From Atkinsonella hypoxylon (taxonomy: Eukaryota > Ascomycota > Sordariomycetes > Hypocreales > Clavicipitaceae), in assembly GCA_000729835.1 (NCBI GenBank), contig JFHB01000192.1, positions 1 through 59,026 on the forward strand: a DNA stretch of 59,026 nucleotides, given 5' to 3'. The stretch's first letter is position 1. Every line of letters starts with the position of its first letter. Both the position numbers and the translations under genes were made by a program. The notes beneath the pieces were generated by a model, which worked only from the letters and a program-made list of their open reading frames with translations, was not told the origin of the DNA and did not search any database. Shown one piece after another: positions 33,801-45,400 of the stretch.

Positions 33801-33905
33801 AGTGTCAGAACGCGAGCGCCGGAAAACCAAGGTATGAATGAGAGAAAGAATGAAGACAGCGGCTTGTACCTTGCTGTGGACCTCTAGCTTCTCAATGCCT
33901 GCCAT
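30811..33905 (-). CDS. OSH3: Oxysterol-binding protein homologue, OSH3-type
   Basis: Lipid-transfer/PI4P-sensing protein at ER-plasma membrane contacts. Exons 33870-33905, 33710-33786 and 30811-33652 give 984 residues. The first two exons supply MAGIEKLEVHSK and SYIVRWVRVDEGNTLSW, the start of the GOLD domain (about residues 1-150), which a single-frame reading misses. A PH domain follows (about 218-306; ARRFFSLDYCTCTLSYYY, EVWHLRAP). A canonical FFAT motif EFFDAED begins at Glu516 (32200-32220) and would bind the ER protein VAP/Scs2. The C-terminal ORD starts near PISLLQKVAEPLEYAQLL and includes RKPFNPLLGETFE. GOLD-PH-FFAT-ORD is the yeast Osh3 order. The signature is EKVQHRPV instead of EQVSHHPP. 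Introns have GTACAA..TAG and GTAAGT..CAG ends. Confidence 0.95.
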
Positions 33906-34746
33906 CTGTCGGCTGTTGCGCAACGTTTGCGACTTCAGGCTGAATCAGTCACTGAGAAGCGGCGTTGCCAGTCAGGGCGTTTGGTGTTGGGGACCTCTTA
34001 TTATAATCTACACGTCTTATCCGTCGTGTACAGGACCTGGTGTGGCGTGCTGGTAGTTAGAGTCTGGTCTTCTGAGGCCAAGACAGGCTGAGAACGGAAC
34101 GGAGGGGAATGAGGCAGGCGACCTAGCCTCGCCGAGGTAGCATAGGTACCTAGGTAGGTAGGTAGTGGGCGGTGATTATGATACCGCAACGCTACTCCGT
34201 GTCGCTGCAAGTCGTTGTCGATTGCACCATCATGATCTATTACATAACTAAGTACCTACATAAATAGTAGTCAAGGACGTCCAGGGGAAAGTGCAACTCG
34301 GTGGGGCCAACTATGGCTGGCCGCGGCCCAGCGCCAATAGACACTTGACTTCTGACAGAAGCATCCTGGTTCGCCCTCAATGTGCAGCTTCAGGTGGCAG
34401 CGTGGACAATACATGCGCTGTTGATTGACACGTCTGGTATTAGTTTTGCATGATGCCCTTCCAGACCTAAAGACCTAAAAGGAGATGCACAAAGACAACG
34501 CCGATATACATCTCTTGAATGATGTAAACCCAGCAACGTCGAGATTCATCGCTAGTAGAAAGGCAAAGTGGAGGCACGGGCTAACGTTGCGCACCGAACC
34601 GACCCAAGTTCATGTGAGTCTTCGTTCTCGGAAACTTGCAGAGCATCGTCATGTCCATAGCAAAAGCAAAAGGCCATCCATCACCTTCACATCAACTAGC
34701 AATCGCTTCCTACTCCGCGTGGTCGACAAAAGACGATGCATGTGTG

Positions 34747-34765
34747 TATATATATATATATATAT
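34747..34765. repeat. (TA)n microsatellite
   Basis: About nine to ten TA units. Confidence 0.9.
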
Positions 34766-35073
34766 TCTCTATCGGTCAGCGTCCAAGATCACTAGTACCG
34801 TAATAAAGAACAAGGTTCCCAAGACCACGGCAATCAAGCCACTTCAGATCAGAGGCCCTGCATCGCCCACATGTTACCGCTGATCCCGGTGCTCTTCAAT
34901 AAGGAAAGAACCATAGCCGAGGTCGCCTCTGGAGACTAGTAAATTGCGAGGAAGTCCCTTTACTCCAGATTTTTACCGTACATGGTAAGTTTAGGCTTGA
35001 CCACAAGGGTCGTGCCTCGAAAAAGAAATAGAATCTTCTAGCGAGCAGAATACATCAATTGGCCCTGGGTGAG

Positions 35074-35104
<31 letters not shown>
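35074..35104. repeat. Poly-A tract, 31 bases
   Basis: Uninterrupted run of A. Could be a retroposition tail, but no retroposed sequence is recognisable next to it. Length may be affected by sequencing. Confidence 0.85.
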
Positions 35105-35106
<2 letters not shown>

Positions 35107-35754
35107 TCGAGAAAGATTGAACGCTTGTAAGAGACGAATCTAACGACCCGGCGGGTTCCATCCCAATGATAAACTCTCATGCCCACGAGTGGTACTACAA
35201 ATAACGTCAGACTTGTTGATAAGAGGAAGTGAGGCCATGCAACAAAATGCATTGATTGCAGATGATTGAATGTAGGGTACGGGCTTGTCCACTGTACTCG
35301 TAGTCCTCAACGCTGAGGCTCCAGGGAGGGGCGCAGAACGTTATACATTGGATCAGGGGCCGGTCAACAATATGTAATTACAAGTTACTACTAAACCTAG
35401 TGGCAATAACACATTATCAATATAATATACAGCGCAGTAGTAACTAATACTGAACGTACTCAACGTAACAATCAATTCGGTAGCTGATACGGGAATTAAT
35501 GCCCTAATTAGTATCGTACCATGAAGTATTTGTGGCTGTTGGGGAGAAAAAGAGCTCCTAAATGACATCTGGAGCTGAAAGAATGATTTCAGGTGGGCAA
35601 GGTCAATGGCTAAATTCAGCTCGATCTAGTGGGAAATTTGCATGCCTCTGCAGTAGGCTTCCTGGTGACAGGTTGGCGCGTCATGGTACCTTGTTGTATT
35701 TACGGAATAGTCGGCTGTCAAAATCGAAAGACCCAACTGCGCACGGCGGCCCCT

Positions 35755-35839
35755 CCGACCGGACTTTTTTAAATAAACCGAGACCTTGCAACTCACGACG
35801 GGGTGCACAACAAGGTCTCAATCTAAAAAGTCCGGTCGG
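35755..35839. repeat. Imperfect inverted repeat / long hairpin
   Basis: CCGACCGGACTTTTT (35755-35769) pairs perfectly with AAAAAGTCCGGTCGG (35825-35839). GAGACCTTG (35780-35788) pairs with CAAGGTCTC (35811-35819). An internal unpaired bulge and a 22-base loop remain. No target-site duplication flanks it, so a MITE is possible but unproven. Confidence 0.85.
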
Positions 35840-36772
35840 TGCAGCCCAACGCCAGAACTCGTCCCTGATACCCACCAAATCTGATTCGTGTAGCAATTAC
35901 GCCCGAATATCTAAATATGCAGCCAACGAATCTTGAACATGCAGCAGCATCTAAGCCTAGAGCGGAAGAAAAAAGTGGATACCTGGGGGAAAAAGGGGGG
36001 GGGGGGCTTTTAACCAAGCTGCGGGGGCGTTCAAATGAGGGTTGCGCTTGTTAGAGGCCTGGATGAAAAAAAGAACTGAATCAAGTTTACAGGAATTACA
36101 AGTATTAATAGCTGTTTGAGATTTGTATAAGAAAGACTTGGGTCTCTAGGATACTCTAGTTAATATAGGTCTTAGTTCATAAGAGGTGCTATCATCAGGG
36201 GCCTTACTAGCAAAAGGCCTTAACATCTATTACACGAGACCTCAAAGTACTTGCGCTAGTGAAATATGTGTAAAAATACTTGTTGCTGCATGTTTGCGTA
36301 CGTACCTCCTACTCATCCCGCCTGCCACAGACAAGCCTTGGGCTGTGTGGTGGTGAATTGGCCGACAGGACTAGTGATTCAATCTATCCTCTCCTTTTCG
36401 ACCACAGACACCTACAGGCAACTACCTACCTAGTTTCTTCATCGATGCTTCGACAGCCTCAAGAAGGGTCCTTCTTCGCTTCTTCTTTTCGGCGTTCAGT
36501 TGCCATTCCTTCTCAAGCCTCTCGTTGGATCTTTGTCTTTGCATTTGCAGAATTGTTTTGACTTCCTCTTGGCTCTGCAACGTTCTCTAAGTCATGTTCT
36601 GACCATGACATTGGAATAATTGCGATTCGCATCCGCACACGACCCTCCTCGCGCACACATCCCTTCAGACCGCCCGATAGTAATATCCTGTTTGTGAACA
36701 TACCCATGGCTCATGTTGCCCGATCAGACTCAAGCAATCGATTGATGCAAAACTCGTATCCCGCCTTTGAGA

Positions 36773-38983
36773 ATGTCGGGTACTCTAAGCAAGCGCCAAC
36801 AGGCGCGCAACGAGAAGGCGCTTCAAGACCTTGTTCATAACGTTCCCGGAAACGACCAGTGCGCAGATTGCCATGCAAGAAATCCAGGTATGCCATAATT
36901 TCGGTAATTTTTTTTTTGACAAAAAAAAAAAACACCATTGAAACTTTCGCTAAACCTTTTCTTTTCGCAGCTTGGGCCTCATGGAGCGTATGATACCGAA
37001 TACTCCTCCCCGTGCCGAGTCGAGTTTACATTATCGCTAACAATCTCCTAGCTGGGTGTGTTCTTGTGCATGCGATGCGCAGCCATCCATCGCAAATTGG
37101 GCACTCATATATCCAAGGTCAAGTCGCTCAGCATGGACAGTTGGTCGAATGAGCAGGTAGATGTGAGTTTTTGTCAAAGGGGACACCCACACGGACGCCA
37201 TTGTTATTAAATATTGACACGGTACTAGAATATGAGGAAGGTCGGCAATACGGCTTCAAACCAAATATATAACCCTGGTGCTAAGAAACCTCCCGTACCG
37301 GTCGATGTTGACGAGGCTGACTCTGCCATGGAACGATTCATCAGGCAGAAATACATCCATAATGTAGCTACCGAATCTCGAAAGCCTCGCAGCCCTGGAT
37401 CCGTAGAAGCGGCCCCTCCTCCCTTGCCTCCCAAGAACTCAACCAAGTTTGGATTCAGATCGGCATCGTCCATCTTCCCACTGTCATCTCGAGCAAGGAA
37501 GGAACAGCGCACGGCGAGCACGTCCAGTGCTAGGACGGTGGTATCTCCGACTTTTGCCAACAAGCCGTCGAAATTGCTTGGTTCGACAGTAGACTATGAT
37601 GGTGGCGAAGATATGGACCAGAAGTTGGCTAGGCTTCGGGAAATGGGCTTTCAGGACAGTCAGCGCAATGCCATTGTGCTGAAGGGAGTAAATGGCCATT
37701 TCGACATGGCAATCGAGGCCTTGGTACGCTTGGGTGAAGGCCGAAGCCGATCTCCCGGCCCAGCTCCCCCTCCGCGAGAGCCTGTTCTTCGTTCTGTCAA
37801 GTCAATGACGCCGCTAAACTCATCATCAAGCTCGACGGGACTTGGATTTAGTCTCAATGTTCCACAAACACAAATGTACGACCGACCTACGACCTCGTCG
37901 ACAACCTCGACCAATCCGTTTGACATACTGCCTGTGGCTCAACCTCAGACCGCCCAATCCACGGGTTCACTTCACCATAAGAATCCATATGGTGCCACGC
38001 ATAATCCCTTCGGCCAACCAGCACAGCAGTTCGATCTTGTCAATCAAGCATTCCAAGGTCTGAACCTGTCCACATCTTCGCCTATCTTTCTCTCCTCAAG
38101 TCAAGCAGGGACAGCGCCGCCCACGCCATCTTCACCACTGCAGCAACCACAATTGACTCATCAATACATGTCTCCTTCAGCTCCAACCAGCCCTCAACAT
38201 TATCAGCCATTACCGTTTCAAAGCACCACGACTCATACCCAGCCAGTGCCGCAAAAGCTGCAGCCAATGCAGACTGGCTATAATCCCTTCCTCTCTCAAC
38301 CATCTAGCCCGACGTCCATGGCTCAGCATATGATGTTAAACTCATGTCAAGGAGGCTTCGCAAACAATCCTTATGCACGGTCGTCGGCCACCAGGATAGG
38401 ATCCCCCTCCCTGGGGCAGATTCCGGAACAAGTGCCCTCGAACTTTACACAGCAATCATTTATGAGCGTATCTCCGCAGCCTCTGCCGACATCAGCCAAT
38501 CCGTTCTTCAGCAGCATTCATCAACAGCAGGAACCGCAAACTCTGCCTCAGCAGATACAGTCCACGATGCCGCAAGTCGGTCAGCAGGCTTGCGTTACTC
38601 AGCAATTGTGGCACCAACAACCCCGTCATGACAAAGCTTCAATATTAGCACTGTATAACCAGCCGGGTTCTATTTTAGCTAAATCAGCAGCTACGGAGCC
38701 GAAGCTGGTCACAGAGAACCCGATCATCTCAGAGACGCAGACTGCATATGGACACTCTGCACACAAACTTTCTACGTCAATACGGCAACCACGAAGTGTC
38801 TCGCAGCCCGCACCTGGGAATACGAACCCATTCCTGAACCAGGCGAAGGGGGCACAGGTAGAGTCATATGTGCTTAACAGAAATACTAGCCGGGATAGTG
38901 TCAATTTAGGAATGGACATGGCGTGGAGCAATGGACGACACAGCCCAGACGCATTTGCCAGTCTGAGTGCTAGACATGTATAA
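36773..38983 (+). CDS. ArfGAP with UBA domain and NPF motifs (GTS1/ucp3-like)
   Basis: GTPase-activating protein for Arf, acting in vesicle traffic and endocytosis. Exons 36773-36887, 36971-36987, 37052-37162 and 37229-38983 give 665 residues; exon 2 is only 17 bp. The zinc finger is C30-x2-C33-x16-C50-x2-C53, exact for ArfGAP, with the expected arginine in AAIHRKLG (Arg58). A UBA domain lies at about 211-250 (DQKLARLREMGF, DMAIEALVRLG). The Gln/Pro/Ser-rich C-terminal half holds five NPF motifs (TNPFD, HNPFG, YNPFL, ANPFF, TNPFL), ligands of EH-domain endocytic adaptors. The order ArfGAP-UBA-Q-rich matches yeast Gts1 and fission yeast ucp3. All introns have standard borders; the ATG at 36773 is the first in frame before the zinc finger. 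Confidence 0.94.
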
Positions 38984-39953
38984 TGGAATAATAGTATAGA
39001 ATTAGCTATGCATGGATAGAACGACCTGGATTGGTGTTGATGTAACGTTAGTGTGCAAATCAGTACTAGCATTTGCGTACTTTATTGCGTATGATAGTGT
39101 GGATAATTATGCTGTATAACGAATATGGTTTCAATCATGTGTGATATGCTTAATGAATGATGCGCCTCCCGCATGTACTGTGAACAATTGACAGAATTGG
39201 AAACAAACAACGCTGGACTTATGGGCCAATCTCACACAGGCTCAACCGCATATACATTCCTGAGCTTTGTTAATGTTATTGATGGATGGCGAATTATTTA
39301 TGCAGGCGCAAGCCCTTACTCAAACTTATCGGCTTGCTTGCCAGCACGCCAAAGGAAGAGGCATATAGTGTCACAAAGGTGACTAAAGTTTCGAACTGTA
39401 CGAGGCTTTCTTTTGCCTGGAGTGGCGTAATGGGGTTTGCTGCTTACACTCAATGCTTGCGCCACGTGACCTTGCGTGCAATCGAAACCTGTACGGAGTA
39501 CTTGAGCCTGGTCCAGCTCCTTTGTCCAATCTTGTCCGGATGCTGGATAGGCTGGGACTTTAGTCTTCCCCACCTGGTGTTACGATAGCCGAGCTCGTAT
39601 TATGTCTCAGCTGACTTTCAGCTGACCTTTGTCGCCGCTCGCTCCTCGCCAAACCTTTCCCTACGATCTCGTTTTCCTTTTCCTGTTCGCCACCCTTACG
39701 ATCCTTCCTGCTTCACGAAGAGAACCAAACACCCGGGTTCAGGCATCACGAAAACGCTATCCGCTGCTTATCTCGCCGCCTCACGAACAAATTCACTCCG
39801 AAGAGACAAAAATATTTCAAGAAAACTCAAAAAATTCTGTGACTGTCCTACTGTTCCAATCGACAACTATTGTCTTCATTTGCATCAACCACTGCCATTT
39901 GTCCCGACGTACCGATCCACCAGAATAGCAACCGTGGAAACCCAACAATAACA
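38984..39953. other. Intergenic and antizyme leader
   Basis: ArfGAP 3' flank, one TACGGAGTA motif (39492-39500), then a C/T-rich leader ahead of the antizyme ATG (39954). Nothing coding recognised. Confidence 0.5.
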
Positions 39954-41021
39954 ATGGCGTGTTTAAGTAACCAAAATTTGAGTTGTAGTAGTAATTCTGG
40001 CGAGAACACCATCGCCCAGGTGAACGTCCTTGCCTCATGCTACATTGTCAACTCTGCTGCCCAGCTTAAGGGCATCCACTACTGCACTACGGGGGTTGCA
40101 GGTAGGTTCTCCCCCCCTTTCCCCCTCCCCCCCCCCCCCAAACAAAGCTCGGGGGACCCAAGAGACGAGTCATTACCCAAAGACACAACGCCTCAGCGAT
40201 AACCCTCCCATGACTCACTGTTTTCCCGATACTAATCTTAGAGTGTAATCTAGGGGCGGAGTGGTATTCCTGAGGTCCCTACCTCAGGTGTCCCTTCTCC
40301 TCCAACAAGTCCCCCCCTCGCCGCATTGAACTCGTCCAACGAACTCGCTCTTCTTCCTAAGAACAAGAAGCGCGACAACCTGGGCCGCCGTCGCCCGGAG
40401 CGACGAGGGGGGGCAGCACTCATGATCAGGGAAGAATGTGAGAGATTCTTCTGTGAGTCCATGAAGACAGTATTCCGTGGTGAGAGGAACCTGTCGATGA
40501 ATGGCTCCTGCCTGTCAGGTGCTTATTTACAAACGCCACCGCCAGAGGATCGTATGTCTGATGCTTTCCCACATCACTCCCAGCTTGAGGCCCGTGGATA
40601 TGAAGTTGATGCATGGATGGAAGTCTGGGACTATGCCGGTGGTGCGAGCTTCCGTGCTTTCGTGGCAAACAATGCACAAGAAAAATCACTCTTTGTGTTC
40701 TTCGACATTGAAGGCGCGTTGGGAAGAGATTTGAAGAAAGCGTAAGTTTCGATGACCTTCTATTTGTTCAACAATCGGACTACTTCAAAGGTTGTACTGA
40801 CTCTCATTACTAGTCTCATGGCTCTAATTGAGCTAGCCGACGGTCCTTTGGACTGTTCTCATATTGTGATATGTGTTGACCGACGCATGCCACTTGACGA
40901 GGTTCTGGAGTTGACTAAGAGTCTGCAATGGGTGGGTTTTGAAATGACAACTCTAGATCATTGGGCACATGATCTTGATGTAACCAGCACCAGGTGGGTG
41001 TTGATGGGCATGGAAATCTAG
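39954..41021 (+). CDS. OAZ: Ornithine decarboxylase antizyme, +1 frameshifted
   Basis: Inhibits ornithine decarboxylase, targets it to the proteasome and limits polyamine uptake. Exons are 39954-40101, 40254-40741 and 40814-41021. The first frame runs MACLSNQNLSC to GAEWYS and ends at TGA 40271-40273. Moving +1 at TCC-TGA (skipping T40271) continues into EVPTSGVPSPP and onward, for a 280-residue product. The antizyme domain is clear: VWDYAGGASFRAFV, SLFVFFDIEGALGRDLKK, then after intron 2 LMALIELADGPLDCSHIV and SLQWVGFEMTTLDHWAHD, ending RWVLMGMEI. Both introns have GT..AG borders (GTAGGT..TAG, GTAAGT..TAG). Frameshifting that rises with polyamines is the known autoregulation of the family from fungi to mammals. 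Convergent with HIS7. Confidence 0.95.
40262..40273 (+). promoter_or_regulatory. Programmed +1 ribosomal frameshift site
   Basis: TGG-TAT-TCC-TGA, with the slip at TCC before the TGA of the first frame. This is the classical antizyme recoding site; the base after TGA is G here (U is more usual, from memory). The site lies nine bases into exon 2. Confidence 0.92.
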
Positions 41022-41489
41022 TCTCGAATGCATGATACCTTGTCTTCGACAAGTCCTGCTGTTGTCAAGTCGTGGAATTGGAGGACGACCATGTCTAATA
41101 ACCTAGTGATTTTCTACTTGGAGAAGTTAGATCACGAGACAGCTTTCCTTTTCGCTATTTCTCTATTTCTCTATGCCTCTTTTTCTTTTTTTTGCCTGAA
41201 CAATTCCTTCATTCGTCCATGTTTGGCCTGCAACGCTTCCCATACTGGCGGTTATGGTGTGTATAAAAACACAATACTTGATCACTTCCAAGTCGTCAGA
41301 GAAACAGATCGCGGTAGCGTGGACGCACTAGTATACGTAATGCATTGCATTGCTATTTAACTTCTAGATTGCAGCGTGTCTGGACTAGTGCAGTTTTGAG
41401 ATTAAATACATGTTGTTTATTTTGAGAGTGATTATATATTCCTGGATATACATTTCTCTTCCTTTTCCGTCAAATTCCACGACATGTTT
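41022..41489. other. Convergent intergenic, antizyme and HIS7 3' ends
   Basis: 3' flanks of two convergent genes, T-rich in part. An open plus-strand frame at 41028-41360 has no domain and is taken as chance. Confidence 0.5.
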
Positions 41490-43207
41490 TCATAATAATC
41501 CACCTTCAACCTGTCTGACTGGCAGTCCATTCTCTTTCAGATAGTCTTTAACCTGCTTGACGGTGTAGTCTCGTCGGTGAAACATGCCCGCACCAAGAGC
41601 AGCATCGGCAGTCGTCTTGTCAAATACCTCTTGGAAATGACCAGGGTTACCCGCGCCACTGGATGCAATAACTGGCAACTTGACAGCATTCTTGACCTGG
41701 GTGATCAGTTCCAGGTCGAAACCGCTGTTCGATCCATCTCTGTCAATGCAATTGAGGAGCAATTCCCCTGCACCCATCGCCTCGACGGCCTGCGCCAACT
41801 CAATCACGTCCATATCCCTGGTCTCGCGACCACCCTTGATCGTACAGGCATACCAACAATATGGCTCCCCCCTCGGACCGGGAAATCTGGTTTGAATCAA
41901 GTTGTGTCGTGTGGCATCTACTTTCGGGACGTAGACGCGTTTGGGGTCCACACTCACGACGACGGCTTGGTTTCCGTACGCACGGGAGATTTGCTCGATT
42001 GCGGTGTTGCCAAAGAGTTTTCGTCCCAGGGAGTAGTACTCTTCTGCGGCAATAACAGCATCGCTTCCGATGGAGACCTTGTCGGCGCCAGACTTGAAGT
42101 ACATGGTTGCGATCTCGAGCGCAGACACTTTGGTGCCGTCTGTGTCAACAGTGTCGCGGATGCCGCCTCCTATCGTCAGGGGTACGAAAACGGTTCGTGA
42201 GGTTTGTCTGAGCACTTCGAGCATGGGGAGGTCGGCGATGGGACAGTCCCGGAAGGAAGTAATGTTCAAAAAGGTGACTTCGTCGGCGCCATCCTCGTAG
42301 TACCTTTTCGCCATCTCCACCGGTTTGCCGAGGTTTCGGACGTTTCGAGAGTCGTCCTTCTCGCGGACATCGTATTGGTCGCCCTTTGTGACGACGAGAT
42401 CGCCTTCGTCATTGGTGCGAACGTCAAGACAAGCTATGATACGCCGTGTGAGGCCGTCGCGATGATGCGAAGAACAGGTCAAGTCGATGGATTCCGTGGT
42501 GGCGCCGAGGGCGGCGGCACCTTCTCCGGTCAAGAAGGCGCGTATGGTTCGCAGTCCTGCCCCACCGGACTTTTCGGGGTGGAACTGAGTTGCATATATT
42601 TTGCCTTTAGCAATTGCTCCGACAAAAGTCTCTGTGCCGTAGGTGCCGGTGGCGACGGCCCATCCTTGCGACTCGAGTTCGCCTTTGATGTATGACATTC
42701 GGTAGGTATGGACGTAGTAGTACTTGGAATCGAGGTGGAGATCGTACATGGCCCGATTGCCCGTGTTGGCGCTATTCCAGCCAATATGGGGAACGGATTT
42801 GGTAGAATCGTCAAATCTGCCCAGACATCCCTTGATCACACCGAGTCCCGGCACATCTGCGTCTTCAGCTGATCCTTCGAAAAGAGCCTGGAGCCCAACG
42901 CAGACACCCATAAAGGGCTTACCATCATCAATGTGTTTTTGGATGACAGGAAGATAGCCGGCTTGGGACAGTTGGGACAAGCAATGGCCAAAGTGGCCAA
43001 CACCGGGCAGAATCAGTTTCTAAATTGGTGAGCATTGATTAGGGCAACGATTTCAGCATTCTATTTGTAGATGCGAACTCTCACCTCTGCCCTAGGGACA
43101 TCCTCCGGCGAACGAATCCAATCAACCTCGTAGCCGAGCGTCTCAATCGCATTCACCAGGCTACAAATGTTGCCGGCTACATAGTCCAGCAGGTGAACTT
43201 TGGGCAT
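41490..43207 (-). CDS. HIS7: Imidazole glycerol phosphate synthase, HisHF fusion
   Basis: Bifunctional glutamine amidotransferase/cyclase, fifth step of histidine synthesis; makes imidazole glycerol phosphate and AICAR from PRFAR and glutamine. Exons 43085-43207 and 41490-43019 join across a 65-bp intron to 550 residues, as in yeast His7 (about 552). The start MPKVHLLDYVAGN is the standard HisH N-terminus. The amidotransferase triad is Cys81 (GVCVGLQ), His188 and Glu190 (QFHPEKSG). The HisF barrel begins RRIIACLDVRTNDEGD and carries VPLTIGGGIRD, VVVSVDPKR and PVIASSGAGNPGHF. No perfect TGACTCA (Gcn4/Cpc1) site was seen in the promoter. Divergent from the TFIIIC gene; convergent with antizyme. 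Confidence 0.97.
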
Positions 43208-43740
43208 TCTTGCGCCCCTTTGGGGTTGGAACTCGCGGATATGGAAAAGAAGCTGCGCGGAAGCAAAGTGATATTGGATGTCGCATGCGCAGGCAGGGCT
43301 TTGGAGAGTAAGGAATGACTTTAAAAAAAGATGTTGGAGAAGTATTTTAGTATTGATGGCACTGTTGGGATAGGCTAAGGCATGTCCGAAACTGATTGGG
43401 CCACAAAAAGAGAATGTGGAAAGTGACTGTCAACAGGACGATAGGTTGCAACAACTGACGATTCGGAGCGAAATTCGGATGCGATGCGATGGCGGGGCAT
43501 TTCCCAGCCAGTCCCAGTCCCAGTCCCACCTTTGAATCTTGAATCTTGAATCTTGAATGGTCAGTCTCCGACGGTGCTTTCTGGTTTCCACACGACTGAC
43601 GTGTTCAAAGTACATCAATAGGCCGAGTTGATCCTGACCCCAGACTATCTATTCTGGCGCATGTCGTGATTTGGCAGAGCGCAGCTATGTAAACACTGGC
43701 CATTCCACAAGAGGTTCGTTCATAGTTAATCTGGAGAAGA
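43208..43740. promoter_or_regulatory. Divergent promoter, HIS7 / TFIIIC subunit
   Basis: 533 bp shared upstream region. Holds small tandem repeats, CCAGTCC (43498-43528) and GAATCTT (43535-43557). TF sites cannot be named with confidence. Confidence 0.5.
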
Positions 43741-44227
43741 ATGGACAGCCAGCGGGAGACGGTCCCGCCCAACGAGCCAAGCGCCTTGCCACTCAACCAA
43801 ATCCTAGATCAGATATCAGAGGATGATCAAGAACAATGGGAGTACGAGTACTCCGCCACCGAAACAGAGGTTATATATAACGCACTATCCCGACTCAAGT
43901 CTGGACCTGCACCTGTCACTCGTGCTCGTGACTAACATAGCAGCACAGACATTTTATCTGACGCTGGAGCTTTCCTATCCTGAACTCAAGGGGCAGCCCG
44001 TGAAGGCATATCACCATAGTCGCGGCGGATACTACAAGAATAGGCAAGACAATAATTCTCCACAGGCATCACAAGACCAAGCGCAAATCTTGAAGCATGC
44101 AGGTGGCCGCGCAAAAGCTGACCATGACACTGGCGGTGGCGACGGCATCAATTCAGCTGACAACGAAGACGAAGGCGATGGCACGCAGCTTGATCCCGTT
44201 CTACTAGCAATCGACAAGGGGAAAGAG

Positions 44228-44276
<49 letters not shown>

Positions 44277-44881
44277 CAGCGATCGACAACGCCAATCCGG
44301 AAACAGCGCGACAAGGCAAAAGTAAGGATCCTGAACAACACATCAATGACAATGACAACTTAGAAGGCGATCAAGGTCAGATCCCAGAGACAGAAGATAT
44401 TCAAATTCTCGACCTTCACTCGCGCAGCCCTGTGATATCCTACAGAGGACGGCTATATGAAGGCAAGTGGGCAGAAGTCATTGGCACAGAAGCTATCCTG
44501 GCACTACGGAATCCGTCAGATTCGCTCCCAGCTCTTCGTCACCTTGCAGGAGACATCGATCTCCTAGCGGCGTCGTCATCAAGGATCCTCACCTCGGAAA
44601 AGATACCCAAGCTCAGTTTTCCCGAGCAGGATACTCTGACGCCAATCAAACAGGAGTGGAACATACGCATTCCACCGGGGAAGGACAGGACCGGTGAGCG
44701 GGCCGAACAGACGAGCTTTCTTGAGAACCTCATTGCCTTGAAGATAAAGAGGGGTGACAAAGACCAGGTTACAGTGTATGCCACAGACGGCGCGGGCAAG
44801 GACTGGGATGATCGCAAAGGCCCCAATTTCAAACCGAGGAGAAAGAAGACTACTGCCATGGCTGCACGGGACATAAAATGA
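43741..44881 (+). CDS. TFIIIC small subunit (tau55/sfc7-like, TFIIIC_sub6)
   Basis: Likely subunit of RNA polymerase III factor TFIIIC, which binds tRNA-gene A/B boxes. Exons 43741-43869 and 43949-44881 join across a 79-bp intron to 353 residues. The junction gives EWEYEYSATETE followed by TFYLTLELSYPEL, the opening strand of the TFIIIC_sub6 domain. The domain is interrupted by a long acidic, disordered insert (about residues 70-210) including nine Glu-Pro repeats, and resumes at SPVISYRGRLYEGKWAEVIG with the family's W-x-x-x-x-G-T-E. A Lys/Arg-rich C-terminus follows. The donor GTTATA is not optimal, but acceptor CACAG and a GACTAAC branch site support it. Family call by motif recall. Confidence 0.82.
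44225..44278 (+). repeat. (GAGCCA)9 coding microsatellite
   Basis: Nine perfect GAGCCA units coding for Glu-Pro inside the TFIIIC subunit. Confidence 0.97.
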
Positions 44882-45400
44882 CTGGGAGATCGCAATCAGC
44901 GTAGACGCATGTATACTATCATGGACTATTGTGGAAATCAAATGTACAATGCTTTATACCTAGCAATCTCTAAGCAAACCAACGTCATGACTTACCGGGC
45001 TCCAGGGCAGTCTTTCGCACAGCTATACCCTGTGATGTGATTTTTGGCTTGGCTTCTGCCGGAGAGCCTAGCGCCGTCTTGATGTTACCAGAAGAGACAC
45101 CGACATTTGGTCCGAGAACCTGAGCATTACAAGTCCTAGTACGTGCCTCCAGGAAAGACAAAAAAAAAACTTTCGGCCGCGCTTCCTCTAACAGTTGTGT
45201 ATGTATCAAGCAAGCCACATCACCATACGCACAAATTGGCGAGCACAAACTCGTTCTAATATATTAATTAGTAATAATGATGAAGGATATAAACCACATA
45301 GGAAAGCAAATCTAGGTTGTCAGGTTCATGACATCATTTCTCGTGCCACCTTGTGCGAGACATATGGCCAGCATTCTATTCATGCAACTGCGTCCCAGAT
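44882..45400. other. Convergent intergenic
   Basis: 3' flanks of the TFIIIC subunit and the transporter. A minus-strand open frame at 44985-45248 ends at a GTAAGT donor-like site but has no ATG and no domain. Confidence 0.45.

Larger units (their letters stand above)
33906..36772. other. Intergenic, OSH3 and ArfGAP promoters
   Basis: Holds a GGTACCTAGGTAGGTAGGTA run (34144-34163), a TA microsatellite (about 34747-34765), a 31-base poly-A (35074-35104), a long imperfect hairpin (35755-35839), a G-run (35996-36007) and a TA-rich decayed stretch (about 36080-36260). No gene seen. Confidence 0.5.

Noticed and set aside
44985..45248. Minus-strand ORF ending at a GTAAGT donor-like site
   Set aside because: Begins at TTG, no ATG in frame, no domain and no room for a following exon.
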